Source: Coleophoma eucalyptorum
Taxonomy: Eukaryota > Ascomycota > Leotiomycetes > Helotiales > Dermateaceae
Direction of reading: 5' to 3'
DNA length: 64,000 nt
Assembly (NCBI GenBank): GCA_026120035.1
Contig: JALRME010000012.1
Location: 868,001 to 932,000, forward strand
The position numbers were made by a program, and so were the translations under genes. The notes beneath the pieces are model-generated. The model was not told where the DNA came from. It did not search any database and was given only the letters and a program-made list of their open reading frames with translations. Positions 1-11,631 of the stretch are shown one piece after another; position 1 is the first letter of the stretch, and the number at the start of each line of letters is the position of its first letter.

Positions 1-19
1 TGACTCGGAAGATATCACA

Positions 20-1572
20 TCAGGAGTTGAAATCGATGACCCCTCTTCCAGCAACCTTACCACTCCTTAGCTTATCAACAGCTTCTGGAAGTCTGGCGAT
101 AGGATAAAGCTCGTAGATCGGCTTCAAAAGGCCCTGGTTACAGTCATAAGCGAATAACCTCAAGAACGTAAGGGTTAGGGTTCTTACTCGTGCAGCGAAA
201 TCCAGCGCAGCATCAGTGTCTCGCATAGAACCAACCATGGTTCCTATGACGTGGAGATTCTTGAAAATGAACCATCCAGGGTCTGCGCCAACCGTAGCTG
301 TGCCAGCGGGGGCTGTAAAAAAAGGCTTCAGCAAATTGCACACCCAGGTCCCAGATGGGATACGAAAATAAACTCACTCAAACCAATACACATAACCCTT
401 CCGCCCACTCTCACCATCATTGGCGCAGTCTTGTATGCCGCTGCGCTAGTTGCCGTGACGAACACACCATGGGCACCCAACCCTCCAGTGATCTTAATAA
501 CTTCCGCAACAACATCCTCAGTCTTCGTAAAATCCACAAAAGACTCACAGCCAAGTTTCATACAAAGGGCCTTCTTTTCTTCTCCACCATCGATCCCAAT
601 AACACGAAATCCCATGGCCTTAGCTATCTGGACACCCATGTGACCAACTCCACCCCCTGCACCAGGAAAGACTGCCCAGTCGCCGGCTTTCAGTTCGGAC
701 TCAACAATCTGAAATTATTAGCACCTGTGTCGATAGGGTTTAATGGATACACGCACACTGCGATAGATAGTTGAGCCACTGCACATGATTGGCCCTGCCG
801 TGAAATCATCCACCCCATCCGGAATTCTGGTTGTGTAGCGAGCTGGGCTTGTGATATACTGCTGATATGTTCCTACAATAGCCATAATCAGTTTGAGGAA
901 TCCCTGAGCTTGATTTTTAATGGCGAAGAGAAGATGGCTGTGCATACCAGTAGTCATCAATCCGGTAGCGACGGTCTTAGAACAATAAGTTTCATGAAAT
1001 CCATCCCAGCAAAGCTCACAGTTCATGCAACAGTCCCACATAGGCTTGACTCCACCTCGGTCACCAACCTTCCAATTCTTCACACTTGAACCGACTTTCA
1101 CAACAACCCCCGCTCCCTCGTGACCTGCGGAACGTACTCCAAATTCAGTCATCTTGGGCATAGCAAGATCCTCTAGCATGTAGTGCAGATCGGAATAGCA
1201 GATTCCGGTTGCATTAAGCTTGAGGAGCACTTCATCGGGTCCTGCGATGTGTCAAAAATGGAAGGCGGTGATTCTGATATAATGCATACCTGGCTCAGGG
1301 ACAGGAACGTCTTCCACCCGAACAGTGAAATTTGGCCCGGGATTCACAACACATCCTGCCTTGCAAGTCTTCGGAATTTGGAACTCTGGACTTCCAGTTG
1401 TCGCGTCTGATCTGGAATCTTTCTCGGTCTTAGTTTGAACGGGATTATGGGACGCTTCTTGGGTGAGATTTGTATGTTGCGGTACTACGTGCTCTGTGTG
1501 CGAAACGGCGACCTTGTGCAACTCTGGATCTCCAATGCGGCTCTCCCCTGTGTCTGCTTTGGTAGATGTCAT
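20..1572 (-). CDS. Zinc-dependent alcohol dehydrogenase (MDR family), five exons
   Basis: Likely cytosolic NAD(P)-dependent oxidation or reduction of an alcohol/aldehyde. The exons I infer (in gene order 1290-1572, 757-1241, 378-708, 188-312, 20-133) close in phase to 445 aa. Visible motifs are GHEGAGVVVKVG with the catalytic-zinc histidine and glutamate region, the structural-zinc cysteine cluster in CCMNCELCWDGFHETYC, and a Rossmann glycine motif GAGGGVGHMG. The C-terminus ends KVAGRGVIDFNS like yeast-type ADHs. The first roughly 75 residues are an extra, hydrophilic, low-complexity extension that classical ADHs of about 350 aa lack. The 54-nt intron at 134-187 is a multiple of three and has no stop, so retaining it would insert 18 residues. 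The neighbour at 3.1 kb is unrelated. Family call is firm; substrate unknown. Confidence 0.9.
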
Positions 1573-3079
1573 TTTGAGGGATACAAATATATTCTAGGGG
1601 CTGATCTGAAAATTAAAATGGTCTGAAAGCACAAGAGTTGCAGGCTTAGATTTGGGTAAGGATAATATATACTCCGCAGTTGCAACTGCCAGCCGCGGTT
1701 GAAGACGTCACTAGGCACCTGATATCCCTTCCTCCACTTCAATTCATTATTTCAGTACGAGTCATATGCCTATTGACTCTGATGAAGTTGACTCGCTCGC
1801 CCTGCAGTATGCAAGAAGATATGTGGGAGGTTAAATGGCGGGGTAGACGATCATCACTAAGTGCGGGGCTCGGTTAACACAACCCGTCCCTGCTTCCAAC
1901 TACAATCTTATCACCCTCTGGAGCTGAGTATATCGGACTGTTCGAGCAGAGGAAATATATCAGTTCTAGTGAGAGCATCTAGAAAGATGAGGCGGTCACA
2001 TAAGTATTTCTTGGTGGTATGCCGAGGCTTTGGCAGTGATTGTCAGAACAGAGCAAACTAACTTCGGTTTTGACCTTTTCGGGTTACCTAGGTAAAGAAC
2101 CGAAAGAAGTAGAATAACAGGGATATTCAAGTACTCATCTGATTATTGGTGCTCAGTAAATCAGGCATATTAGCTAATTGACCATGCAGCGTCAATTCTT
2201 ATTAGCTTTCTGCCTTCGAAGTGCTAGTCGGCAATATCGGGAATTTCCTACTGTAGTCACACTCGCGTATGGCATATATGCATAACAGAGGTAAGAGGCT
2301 ATGCAGTTTCTGATATCAAACCGTCCGAGGTCTTCAGCCAAATGCCAAAGAAGCTGAGATTGCGCTAATAGAGATGTTCCGTAGCGAACTCTGTAGCGAA
2401 GGGTCGAATTACTTGGTGTAGATAGCATCGCGAGAATTCACTGTTGTAGTACCAATTTATATTTGGTTGGAGGCAGCTTATTCATCCAGTGGTGAAAATT
2501 CGCTCCATAATTTTCTTGTTGCGGGATTTCCGTAGACCCCAACCGGCAGAATTGTGGTGTCACGCCTGTTTCACAAGTGCTCGCGTACTGTCTAACGTTG
2601 CTAAATCTAGACACAGTCACAAAGCAAAACACTGCCAAGAATCTGTTTTCCTGAAAGCAACCATCAATGACTGAATTTGAACTTGTTTTGTATCCTTCTA
2701 GAGACATTCTAAGCCACTTCGTTCAATGAGCCAACTCTGAACGCAGGTCTTGATGAACCGCTAGTTCATTTTGGGCATGAAAAGAAGCGAGCTCTCTACC
2801 ATTCTTCCACCAGTTCTACCAAAGCACGTTTCGCCTCAAGTTTCTAAACTCCGCGTCATCGGAACATCTAGACGAGTCGTAGAGGTAAGATCTTAGAAAA
2901 CAGGTTCTCTCAATTTGCCGTATGTGGGCCATTCAAATTCTCCACTCTCAAGTATATAGTTGGAGGGAGAGAAGGATTAATTCGAGACACATCTTCTACA
3001 ACTGGCATTCAATAAGCTCTTCATTTTCAGACTCTCACTATATTTTTTATTTAATCATTAAACTTTATACTCTCGCAAA
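1573..3079. other. Intergenic region, no gene seen
   Basis: Only short ORFs without protein-like character. It should hold the promoters of the divergent alcohol dehydrogenase and PEBP genes. Confidence 0.5.
2953..2958 (+). promoter_or_regulatory. TATA box upstream of the PEBP gene
   Basis: TATATA lies about 120 nt before the ATG at 3080, followed by an AT-rich leader. Spacing is typical for a filamentous fungal promoter; function inferred. Confidence 0.4.
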
Positions 3080-3848
3080 ATGAAAGCCGGTTCTTTCAGT
3101 CTAGTTGCTGCGGCTTTGGCCGGAGTAACATCCGCCATGACACCGTCCGGATTGATTCCGTCGAATACTGAGAACATGACTGTTTTCTTCAACACCAGCG
3201 CACTCGCTACCAATGGTGCTGCTGTGTCGAAGGATGGTAAGCTTTACCTTTTACAAAATCCCAAAATAATCACAAAGAAGGGATAGGCACTGATGAGATT
3301 TCTGTATGTAGGCGCAAAGTCAGCACCAATGTTGGCACTGGACAAGAATCTCTCCGGAAAGACGTTTGCGGTCGTGATGGTGGATCCCGATCCAAAGGGC
3401 GTGGGAAATGGAACTGATGCTATTCTGCACTGGATGCAGGACGGTTTCTCGTCTAGCGCCACTTCGGTCACCATTGCTGGAAAGACGGTCTTCCCATTGG
3501 AGAACACCAAAAACACCACTGCGGTTGAGACTTATCTGTGAGCCTTCCCCCCCAAACTTCCTTGTATTCAAAACCGAGAAGTAGATAAAGAAGGAATTAA
3601 AAGAGGGGCTTGTCGATTATTAAAAGGATATAGAGTTGTTGCTAATGGGTATTCCCGCTTGCAGATCTCCCGGTCCTCCAGCCGGCTCAACCCATCGCTA
3701 TACGCAATATCTCCTCGACACTACGGATAAATCCACTTTCCCACAGGCGGGAGCGAACTTTTCCCGAGGAGCATTCACTATGGAAACTTTTCTGCAGCAG
3801 ATCAACATGACTGCCTTCAGCGCCAACTTCTTCAACGTCACCGGATAA
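3080..3848 (+). CDS. Secreted phosphatidylethanolamine-binding protein (PEBP/RKIP-like)
   Basis: Three exons (3080-3236, 3312-3537, 3665-3848) close to 188 aa. Residues 1-19 form a clear signal peptide ending in VTSA. The body has PEBP hallmarks: MVDPDPKG near the ligand pocket, LHWMQDG (the DPDxP and LHW-type motifs), and PGPPAGSTHRYTQYL corresponding to the conserved GPP..G.HRY segment. Several N-x-S/T sites fit a secreted glycoprotein. PEBPs bind phospholipids or inhibit proteases and kinases; fungal secreted members are poorly characterised. ATG at 3080 is chosen because it opens the signal peptide. Both introns have GT-AG ends; intron 2 is 127 nt. Confident family call, role unknown. Confidence 0.88.
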
Positions 3849-4571
3849 AGAGATGACATTCATTAAAGGGCTTTTGCAGATTCTTCAAGGCTTGACTGGT
3901 TCATGCTTAAACTTGTAAATAGGGGAGGTAGATGGACCGGACCAGCAGGCATAGTCTAGTGTACATATAAATTTAATTTTCTTAGAGGAATATTGGCGAA
4001 GACCTCAACCTTGACAGCCGCAGACCAGCAAACATACATGAGAAGTCACTTGCTTGTGCTTTTACTAGCTACGAAGGAGTAATTAGCTGATAGCTAGGAC
4101 AAGCTATGACCCAAATAGAGATCAATTATCTTGCGTGAACCCTGGAGAGGAGACCGCCATTTATATTTATCTTAATCTTGATTGCCGACATTCTCAAGCT
4201 GCCACGTGTGATCCGACCTCACGCCGTAGTTTCACTATAAGTATGGAACCTCTGTCGTTTACCTCTTTCTATAAGCATCATTCCAATTTTAATGATGCTT
4301 TGCTCTAGCAAAGAAATGCCATTTATGACCCAGCAAAGGCAGTCTATTCCGTGTTTTGTGTATGAAGCCGCTGCAAGTAAGGACCAGCTTGATCCACGTG
4401 CGAGCTCAATCAGACTTCAATTTCCCTAGTATGAGTGGTATCTCGCCCAGGAACTATTCTGAGCTATGTAGTGGCTCGGAGCTTCGTATCTGGCGCTTTT
4501 GGGCATGTTTTGGAGGGCTTCTTAATATGAAGATAGCTCGTCATGTCGGTCGAAAGCATGCAGATTATAAT
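3849..4571. other. Intergenic region, no gene seen
   Basis: AT-rich with only short ORFs; nothing recognisable. Confidence 0.4.
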
Positions 4572-5435
4572 GGCCGAGACATTCTTTGCTGATGCAGTTT
4601 GGACTATTTATGAAGCTTGGAGTGCGATCTAGAAAACACTTGCTCTCAGCAAAGTGCTGCGTTATTACGGTCACGAACTTATCAGATCAATGGGCAAATA
4701 ATGCACTCGCCTCGAAGATGTTCTCACTCACTAATTTTGCGCTCCTCAAGCTCCAGAGCTTCTCGACAGCTCCTTTTCGGTTCCAATATCTGCTTTTGGA
4801 GCTTTACTTCGACAGGAACCTGATGTGTCATTTTCAGTGCTTCGTTTTGTCCAAAAAGATGGGCTCGACAAATACTGGACCATCGATACAAGCAACATTC
4901 TTTTGGCGGGAAATGAGCTTGTAGGCTACTATGGTAAGCTTTGGTGTTGCTCAGATAGCTCCTATCGGACATTTGTGTGGCCCGAAAGTCCTTCTACCGC
5001 GGCTCTGTTGCTATTCTCCGTCGTTGGGAAAAGGGGAAGTTCCCGAAGGATCAGTTGTGCATTTTTCCGGGTGCTCGGATTTTCCTTTTGACATTTCCAG
5101 CAAGCAAGGCTTTATGATTAGAACAGAGATGCTCAGATCGCAGCTTTCGGGTCCTTAAAGACCAAAGGGCAAAAAAAGCTAATCCTAGCACAAACTTTCT
5201 CCATTGTTTCAGTGAAAGTCTGACAGCTGTTCGGGAACTTCCACTTTTCCGAAGCGAGTACGAGTTTTGTGACAGGCGGAAGCGACAAGACTACCGCTGT
5301 CCTATGCAGTATGTTTACCACACCCAAGGTTCTAGGCTTCGCATTAAGGTGATGGCACGGATTGAGGTTCGTTGTGGACAGCATTGTGAGGATCACGTGT
5401 GTGAGCGTTTTTCTCCACCTCCTTTCATGCCTTAA
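4572..5435 (+). pseudogene. Possible decayed gene of unknown family
   Basis: One + frame beginning ATG at 4572 reads protein-like text interrupted by in-frame stops (MAETFFADAVWTIYEAWSAI-stop-KTLALSKVLRYYGHEL and so on), then an uninterrupted run including VSFSVLRFVQKDGLDKYW. Around 5010 another frame takes over with SVAILRRWEKGKFPKDQLC and stays open to about 5435 apart from one stop. This pattern suggests a gene broken by substitutions and at least one frameshift. I do not recognise the family. The 196-codon open frame on the opposite strand (5133-5723) could equally explain the lack of stops at the 3' end, so confidence is low. Confidence 0.25.
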
Positions 5436-5850
5436 TGCCGAAACTGTTGCTGGAGTATCATAATTGAAAGCCGGAGGAACTACATCACCGATATCACCGT
5501 ACTTTGTTGCAGTAGCAGTTGCGGAAGTAGTGGACTCGAGAACATAGCTACGAGCTCGACTCTCGCTTCCATTTTGCATAGTAATCCACCCCAGAAAAGT
5601 GTCCGCTTCGTCAATGCGTCTTATGCGAAGCACGGGGACATCGGGGACATGGGCGGGAGAGCCGCCGGATCGGTAGCTATGAAAGATGCGGGTGCAAGAA
5701 AGCTGAATTGGTGGAGAAAACACAGAGTCGAGACCCGTAGGAGTGGTTCTCGTAGATGCTAGTTCCAGAGCTGAGGCAGAACCGAGCTTGGTACTGCCAT
5801 AATGTTCATGCTTGCATGAGCAGAAGACCTAGTGAGTGAGGAATCTTAGC

Positions 5851-5857
5851 TATATAA
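5851..5857 (+). promoter_or_regulatory. TATA box of the ABM-like gene
   Basis: TATATAA about 117 nt before the ATG at 5974, followed by a CA-rich, T-rich leader characteristic of well-expressed fungal genes. Confidence 0.5.
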
Positions 5858-5973
5858 GGGCTGCAGAAGCCTCTCGATTCAATTTATCATCAAAGTCTCA
5901 TTCAATCATCTCATCAACAATCAAACAACCACTTTCCCATCTATCACCAATTTCATTCCAAATAAAACTCAAT

Positions 5974-6455
5974 ATGTCTGTCATGCACATTGCCGACGCC
6001 CCCAAGGACCTTGTCCACGGCTCTATTGTTTTCACCCCAAAGCCTGAGCACTTCGACGAGGTATGAATATGCATAGACTTTTTCTAAAGCTCCTTACTAA
6101 AAACCGCATAACAGATCAGCACCGCTTTCAGCAAGTTCAGCGATCAAGTCGAAGCCAACGAGCCTGAAACTATTATTTTCTCTATCACAAAGGTTGAGCC
6201 AGCGCCAGGGCATGAGGGGCCTACTCAACTTGTAGTTTCTGTAGTGTAAGTAAATACTTGGCTATTACAAGATGCAGCGGATGACTAATCCCTTCGTGCA
6301 GATTCAAGAACAAAGCTGCGGCAGAAGCACACAGAGAAACAAGCTACTTCAAAGAGCTCATCTCCCACTCCAAGGAAGTTGACAAGTTGATCTGCCCACC
6401 CGAGATGAAGTCTTTGACTCCACTTGGCGGTTATATGCGTCAGCCACCTAAGTAG
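5974..6455 (+). CDS. Small ABM/dimeric alpha-beta barrel-like protein
   Basis: Three exons (5974-6060, 6115-6245, 6302-6455) close to 123 aa. The protein begins MSVMHIADAPKDLVHGSIVF and has a beta-alpha-beta layout with VEANEPETIIFSITKVE followed by a conserved-looking FKNKAAAEAHRETSYFKEL helix. This is the usual arrangement of antibiotic-biosynthesis-monooxygenase (ABM, quinol monooxygenase-like) domains of about 100 aa. Such proteins act as small oxidases or dimerising scaffolds without cofactors. No signal peptide, so likely cytosolic. A strong TATA box and a pyrimidine-rich leader precede it. Catalytic activity cannot be judged from sequence alone. Confidence 0.8.
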
Positions 6456-6730
6456 AGGATTAAAATGAGATCCAATTGCCACTTGGCATGAGAAATGCTC
6501 AGAACTGGTTTCGGGGGCATAGATATCTCTTTTACCGGAAGCTTATTGTGTATATAAATGCCAAAGATCAATGAAAGACGTTTTATTGGTCACAAACTCG
6601 AAGCCACTGCTTCGCAATAAGTCACATCGTGTCGAGGATTCCTCAAAAAACTAATGTTTAGAAGGTAGTATACAATTGTTCAGAGCAATACCGCTGTTTA
6701 AACATAGGGTCTGAACACAGAGCTGAATTC

Positions 6731-8451
6731 TTATAAGATAGTCGGGTACTGGTTAAACAGGTCCAGCACGTCCGCATCAGTAAATTCGCATGGAATATCC
6801 TTACTGCAAGCTCCATGAGAATGCCCCTCTCGCTTACCAAATCGCCTTAATAATACGGGAACAGTTGAATCAACACAAACAAAGTCTCGGTCATATGCTG
6901 TGATATCTCCGACAAACTCTGGAAATTTCTCGAAGAATCGCTTCTCCATACTCCAACATCGCATGTCTCGATGATAACGTATAAAGAGCGGACTTATAGA
7001 ATAGCTGTTGGTGGCGGAGTCGTAGCAGTATGTGTCGTCAAAACGAAACGGCCAGCAGAACTTGAAGTGTTGTCGGTAATAGACGCTGAATTCTGCTGTG
7101 CTGAAGTAATAGCTGTGTTGTCTGACCAGTCGATCTCGTAGGGCAGGCCTGAAAGATTTTAGCATAAGCTACCTGAAAAGGTTATGGGGGTTAATGACCA
7201 GGGGAAGAAATCTATTGGTATTGGGTGTTGACTGGTTTGCTGTGACCGTCTGAAGATTGTCAGCATTACCCCATGACACAGCTTCCAGAATGCTTACACG
7301 GGTCTCTGCCAATCGGGCATTTTCTCCAAGTTGCGTGTTTCCGCATTAAAGTAATACTGCATCCAAGTCAGTCACTGAACATCAATAGATATGCCCACAA
7401 AGGAAAGTCACCTTCAATAGGAGCCAGCTTTTATAAAGGTTAGCAATCTTTGTGACGGGGTCCAAATCCCAAAATAATTGTTGATCCACTTCTTTGAGGA
7501 TTATCAACAGAGGGTTGCTTCGCTCTTTCAGACTCAGACTACCCCATCCATACTTCACGACCTTAACCAAGCTTCCCTCGTCGGCGTGACTTACTAGCGC
7601 AGCTCGCTCACGGCTGAAAGCAAACATTTGCGCGTAGATGTTATTTGCCCGCTGCCACAAGGCGCATGGCTTGTACGACATTGGTGTCGACGCTGGAATC
7701 GACGTTTGTAAAGGGCTTGGGATAACAATCTCAATTGGGGGACTACCAGGGTCGTGGGAAGTCTCCCAGGAATTGTTCCAGGACAGCATGGACACCTCCA
7801 GATCATGGCTCCTCTTTACTTCTACTAGAGCTGTGTCAGTCATGGGTGAAGGCTGAGTCTCATCGATATCTTGTGGTTCTACAACGTCCATGTCATCGGT
7901 GGTTGCACTGCACCAGCTTGGTTCCGGCTCGGTGGTGGTGGGCGTGGGCATACTTTCATATTCTTCAGTCTGAATTGGTACTTTGGTCTCGGGCTTGGTC
8001 TCCACAATTTTCTTGGTCTCTGGCAACTCCTGTCTGATTCCAACATTAGGCATAAGATTGGAAAGCGTTGTGAGAAAAGAGTTGCCATGAAGTGTTACCT
8101 TACAGGGACCTTCCCATCTCCTAAGACTTCTCCTCCCAAGGCGGACTTGATGCCTTCGATTATCTTCCTTAACCTATCAATCTCGTCGTGTAGACGGCCC
8201 ATCTCCTCCAATAGCTCAGACGTAGTACCATTTCCATTCTTCTCGGTCAGAATAGCAACCATCTTCTCGAGATATGCTATGTGAGACCTGGTCTTCTCTC
8301 GAGAAGCCCGTTGGGCTTTACGGTCTAGTGCCCTCTTTCGTTCTCGTTGCTTGTCCTCGCTACCATTCTTCCCTCTATTCAGCTTCCGTGCCCGCTTCGG
8401 TCGTTCGGGCGAAGGTGATCGGGTTGAGCGTGATTCTAGCTGGTCCGACAT
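6731..8451 (-). CDS. bZIP transcription factor with C-terminal DUF3425
   Basis: Nuclear DNA-binding protein. The ATG at 8451 gives MSDQLESRSTRSPSPERPKR, followed by a basic region (KRALDRKAQRASREKTRSH, with the N-x-x-A-A-x-x-C/S/R contact pattern altered) and a leucine-type zipper with short heptads. The middle is a low-complexity P/T/E-rich linker. The C-terminal DUF3425 includes FWDLDPVTKIANLYKSW, a segment ending PDWQRPV, and FFPWPALRDRLV reconstructed over a short intron. It then continues with FKFCWPFRFDDTYCYD and stops at 6731. I infer five exons: donors at KVPV|R and LLLK|YYF, then two introns inside DUF3425. This architecture is common in Pezizomycotina and usually of unknown target. 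It faces the mitochondrial carrier gene tail-to-head on the same strand. Confidence 0.85.
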
Positions 8452-9288
8452 GACTCTGAAGTGTATATTTGATCTCAATTTCAACAAAGGAGGCTGAAGA
8501 GCTCAATTCAATATTTAAAAGCAGGATGATTTTAATGCTCAACAAAGAGGAGATCTCTACCCAATCTTACAGACCTACATGTCCTCTGAGGAGAAAGCAA
8601 GATGAGACCATAACACACAAAGACCCCTAGCTTTCCCCGCATTGTGGGATTAAGAGGCACATTCTCGGAGTTTCGGACTCCAATCAGAGGGCTCCAGTGT
8701 ATCTGGTGAGTGTGGGGTGACTGTGGGGTTGTCCATATGCCATAAATCTATGACGATGTCAGTCCACTGAACCTTGACTCGACATACCTGATTCGACTTC
8801 ACTCCTTTGTGTCGAGGAGCGGGTGAAGATAGCCGATTTTGGTCGGTAATCTTCGGTTGTGGAAACTCTAGTTGTTGTGTTCTTCCATTTTGAACTGACT
8901 TGGCTAAATGATCTGGACTAAATTTAACACAGCTTCTGACTGATGCTCAGCCTAAATGAGAACCTGCGGATTGTTTTAGTCTTGCTTATTTATAGTATTA
9001 GTCGCGTCCTAAATCTATCTATTTCGAAGTCTATAGTCCGGGTAAGTACCAAAATATACCATAAATTCAATGCCCCCCTTTCTGCTATTTTTTCATCATG
9101 CTGTGTCGTATATGCATGAATAGTGTACCTTTCTATTATGCGCCTTGCTTGCGATTCTAGTGCCACTTCATTTCCGTGTTGTCAAAATCATATCACGTGC
9201 CCAATCAGCACTGGCTTAATATCATGTCCTCGTAGTTGCTAACATAAATGATGATTTGTGACCATGTGAAATACTTCGACATTCTGCA
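8452..9288. other. Intergenic region, no gene seen
   Basis: Upstream region of the bZIP gene and 3' flank of the carrier gene. T-rich, no coding signal. Confidence 0.5.
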
Positions 9289-10778
9289 CTAGGAATGTGT
9301 TTTTTGCTCCCAGCTAAAGAAGGGGTTTGTTAGTCCAAATGTCTATAGCGATAGATGGCTAATCCAACTTACAGATCTAAGAACAGCTTCCACAAGATCG
9401 AGAACAACAGTCCTTGGAGTCCATTGCACAAGATACGTGTCTTGAGTCCACGCCCAAATAGCCCAATAACTCCGTCTTCCAGAACCACCAACCTTGCAGC
9501 CTCGGCTAAGACTATTTAGCAAAAATAATCAGGAAGAGGGTAGGGGGTAGTCTCTTACTATAAGAGACTTTGGTATCGTTGACCTGGCGGTAGGTCTTGA
9601 CAACCCTCAACGAGTTGGAAATAGAGTCGGAAACGATGGAAGCCATGAATCCAATGAAAGCAAGGCGGAGCAACCATACGATCAAAGTCTTTTTGGATGG
9701 CTCAGGGATATTCTCTGATAAGAAGTTGTACTATTAAATAGTGAGTATATTGACAGTCAATTCACAAGACTAAGAAGACGAGCTTACGGTGGCAAACCAA
9801 GGATAATGTCCTACGAACGTAGCAGCGGCAGTGGCAAACGCACCCCACCATAGACTTCCAATGCCATTTGCCTTGATGCGTTGGTTGAGCACTGCGGTAC
9901 CACGAGAACCTTGAACCTGGAGTGTTGTCTTAAGAGTATCCACCGGCGTGAGGATCATTCGGAAGCCGGCAGCGCTGGAAACAGTCCAGATCAGCACATA
10001 AACTAGACAGGGGGAATTAATTTTAGGCTATACCATAGGGAAGCAAAAATGGTCTTGATAGGCGACGGTAAGTCCTTCAGATACGAATTTGATTGAAGCA
10101 AGGCAAGAATTCCAGCGTTGGCTGCTGTGTCTCCAAATCTTGAAACCGGTCCTACGCAATGAAGTTCAGACTACACACTTGGCATGGGACATAGATGAAG
10201 TACTTACCTTGGACAAGTGCAGCGCCGATACCTTGATAGTATCGCCAGAATCCTCCATCTTGGTAGAGCGTCTTAGTCGCAGCGGTGAAGGAGGTTCCGA
10301 AACGATATTGGTAGTTCATAATCGTCCGGAGTGGCTACAGAATGCTCAGTCCCCGCTGGAATAGATAAGAACAAGGAATAGTGAGGGATCAATACCATCA
10401 GAAGTAGAACCTGCAAAACCATTGCTGCAGCACCACTTAGACCGCCTCCAAGAGCTCGCTTGAGAGCTCCTTTAAGATCAAACTATATGGCAAGTTACTA
10501 TTAGCCGGTCCGAAAGCTTGCATACATCAGGTCGCGGCACCCACTTCAACATCGCCGCCGGCATCTACCCAGCCTTTGATGAAGACGGCAAGGACGAACA
10601 CTGCAGCGATGGTCCAGAATATTTTCCAGACAGGCCATTTGCGCTGCTTCTGCTCGGGGCCATCTTGGTCATGGTCCGGTTGTTGCTCGGAATGCTCGGA
10701 CCGATGGTCGTCGTTAATGAGTAGTGGTGTCTGCTCATTGCTAATTGTTCGACTCTCTACATCGCCTTGTTGAGCCAT
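9289..10778 (-). CDS. Mitochondrial carrier-family protein with N-terminal membrane anchor
   Basis: Multi-exon gene (about five introns) starting at ATG 10778 and ending with the tiny last exon at 9289-9313 (encoding ...LWEQKTHS). The N-terminus is hydrophilic (MAQQGDVESRTISNEQTPLL) and followed by a transmembrane stretch WKIFWTIAAVFVLAVFIKGW that standard carriers lack. The body has carrier repeats: PLRTIMNYQYRFG, then a match to the Px[D/E]xxK signature in TPVDTLKTTLQVQ, and a C-terminal GVIGLFGRGLKTRILCNGLQ. SLC25 carriers have six TM helices and move metabolites across the inner mitochondrial membrane; substrate here is unknown. The degenerate first repeat signature (PLRTIM) suggests an atypical carrier. 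Confidence 0.8.
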
Positions 10779-11631
10779 GGCGTTGGTTTGGATAGCTTTG
10801 AGTCTTGAGGAGTGGTGTTGAGGGGTATGTTGTTATGTCTCTTGTAGTCATTATGCTCAGTAATGGCGTGCTGATGTCGCGTTTCCCCCCATTCCAGGTC
10901 CGTGCGAGAGTGGGGGTTTGGTATTGGGCCGGGCCGGTGCTTATATAACTCTGTGCGCTCCCAGCATTAGGGATCTATTTTAATCAGGATTTGTTCCCAT
11001 AGCTTCGTATATTTGCCTAGCTGATTCAGCCTTGATTCTTGATAGGTTATCACCAGACGCGAAACAAAACATTGCTGGGTTTAATGAGTTAACTAAACTG
11101 TGTCTTTTCTTTAAATGAAACAAATGAAATGTCTTGTGAACAGGCCACTAAGAATGTTGCAACGAATAACACATAGGTTAATTGACCTCGCAATTGTCTA
11201 CTTACGAGGGAAGACAGCTCTATATGAATTAGAGGCTGTGGACACATGTGTTGGCAGTTATATTGGTCACATGACCAATTTATATAGAACTCATAAACTA
11301 GTGCATAATAATGCCTTTATCGTAGTATCGTAGAACCACTTATTGGATGTCAAACAGTCATGTGACGGCCTTTATTTTCCCCCAGGGAGAGTTAATAGGT
11401 TGAATTTGCCTACGGAGCTTTCTTTTTCAATTCCGCAAATGGCCCAATAGAAAAACGTTAGGAGCCGCCTTCAATGGCCTAGGTTCTGCTCAGTCTGCCT
11501 AGGCAACCTTTGATGAAATATCTGAAGCGGTAGTAAAGAAAGAATCTGTCGTGTATTTTAGCTGAGATAGAATTCCCAGGGATCAACAAGTCAGCAGGTG
11601 AGATGTCGAACTCCTAGTTAGTATTTTACCG
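10779..11631. other. Divergent promoter region
   Basis: Between the carrier gene (-) and the membrane-protein gene (+). It contains the carrier TATA box and, close to the right edge, a short upstream ATG frame at 11603 (ATG then TAG after four codons) that could act as a uORF for the right-hand gene. Confidence 0.4.
10941..10948 (-). promoter_or_regulatory. TATA box of the carrier gene
   Basis: On the minus strand this reads TTATATAA, about 163 nt upstream of ATG 10778. Confidence 0.4.

Noticed and set aside
171..187. TTAGGG-like telomeric units
   Set aside because: Only about two units, inside an ADH intron; not telomeric.
5133..5723. 196-codon minus frame
   Set aside because: No recognisable domain; probably opposite-strand openness to the decayed region.
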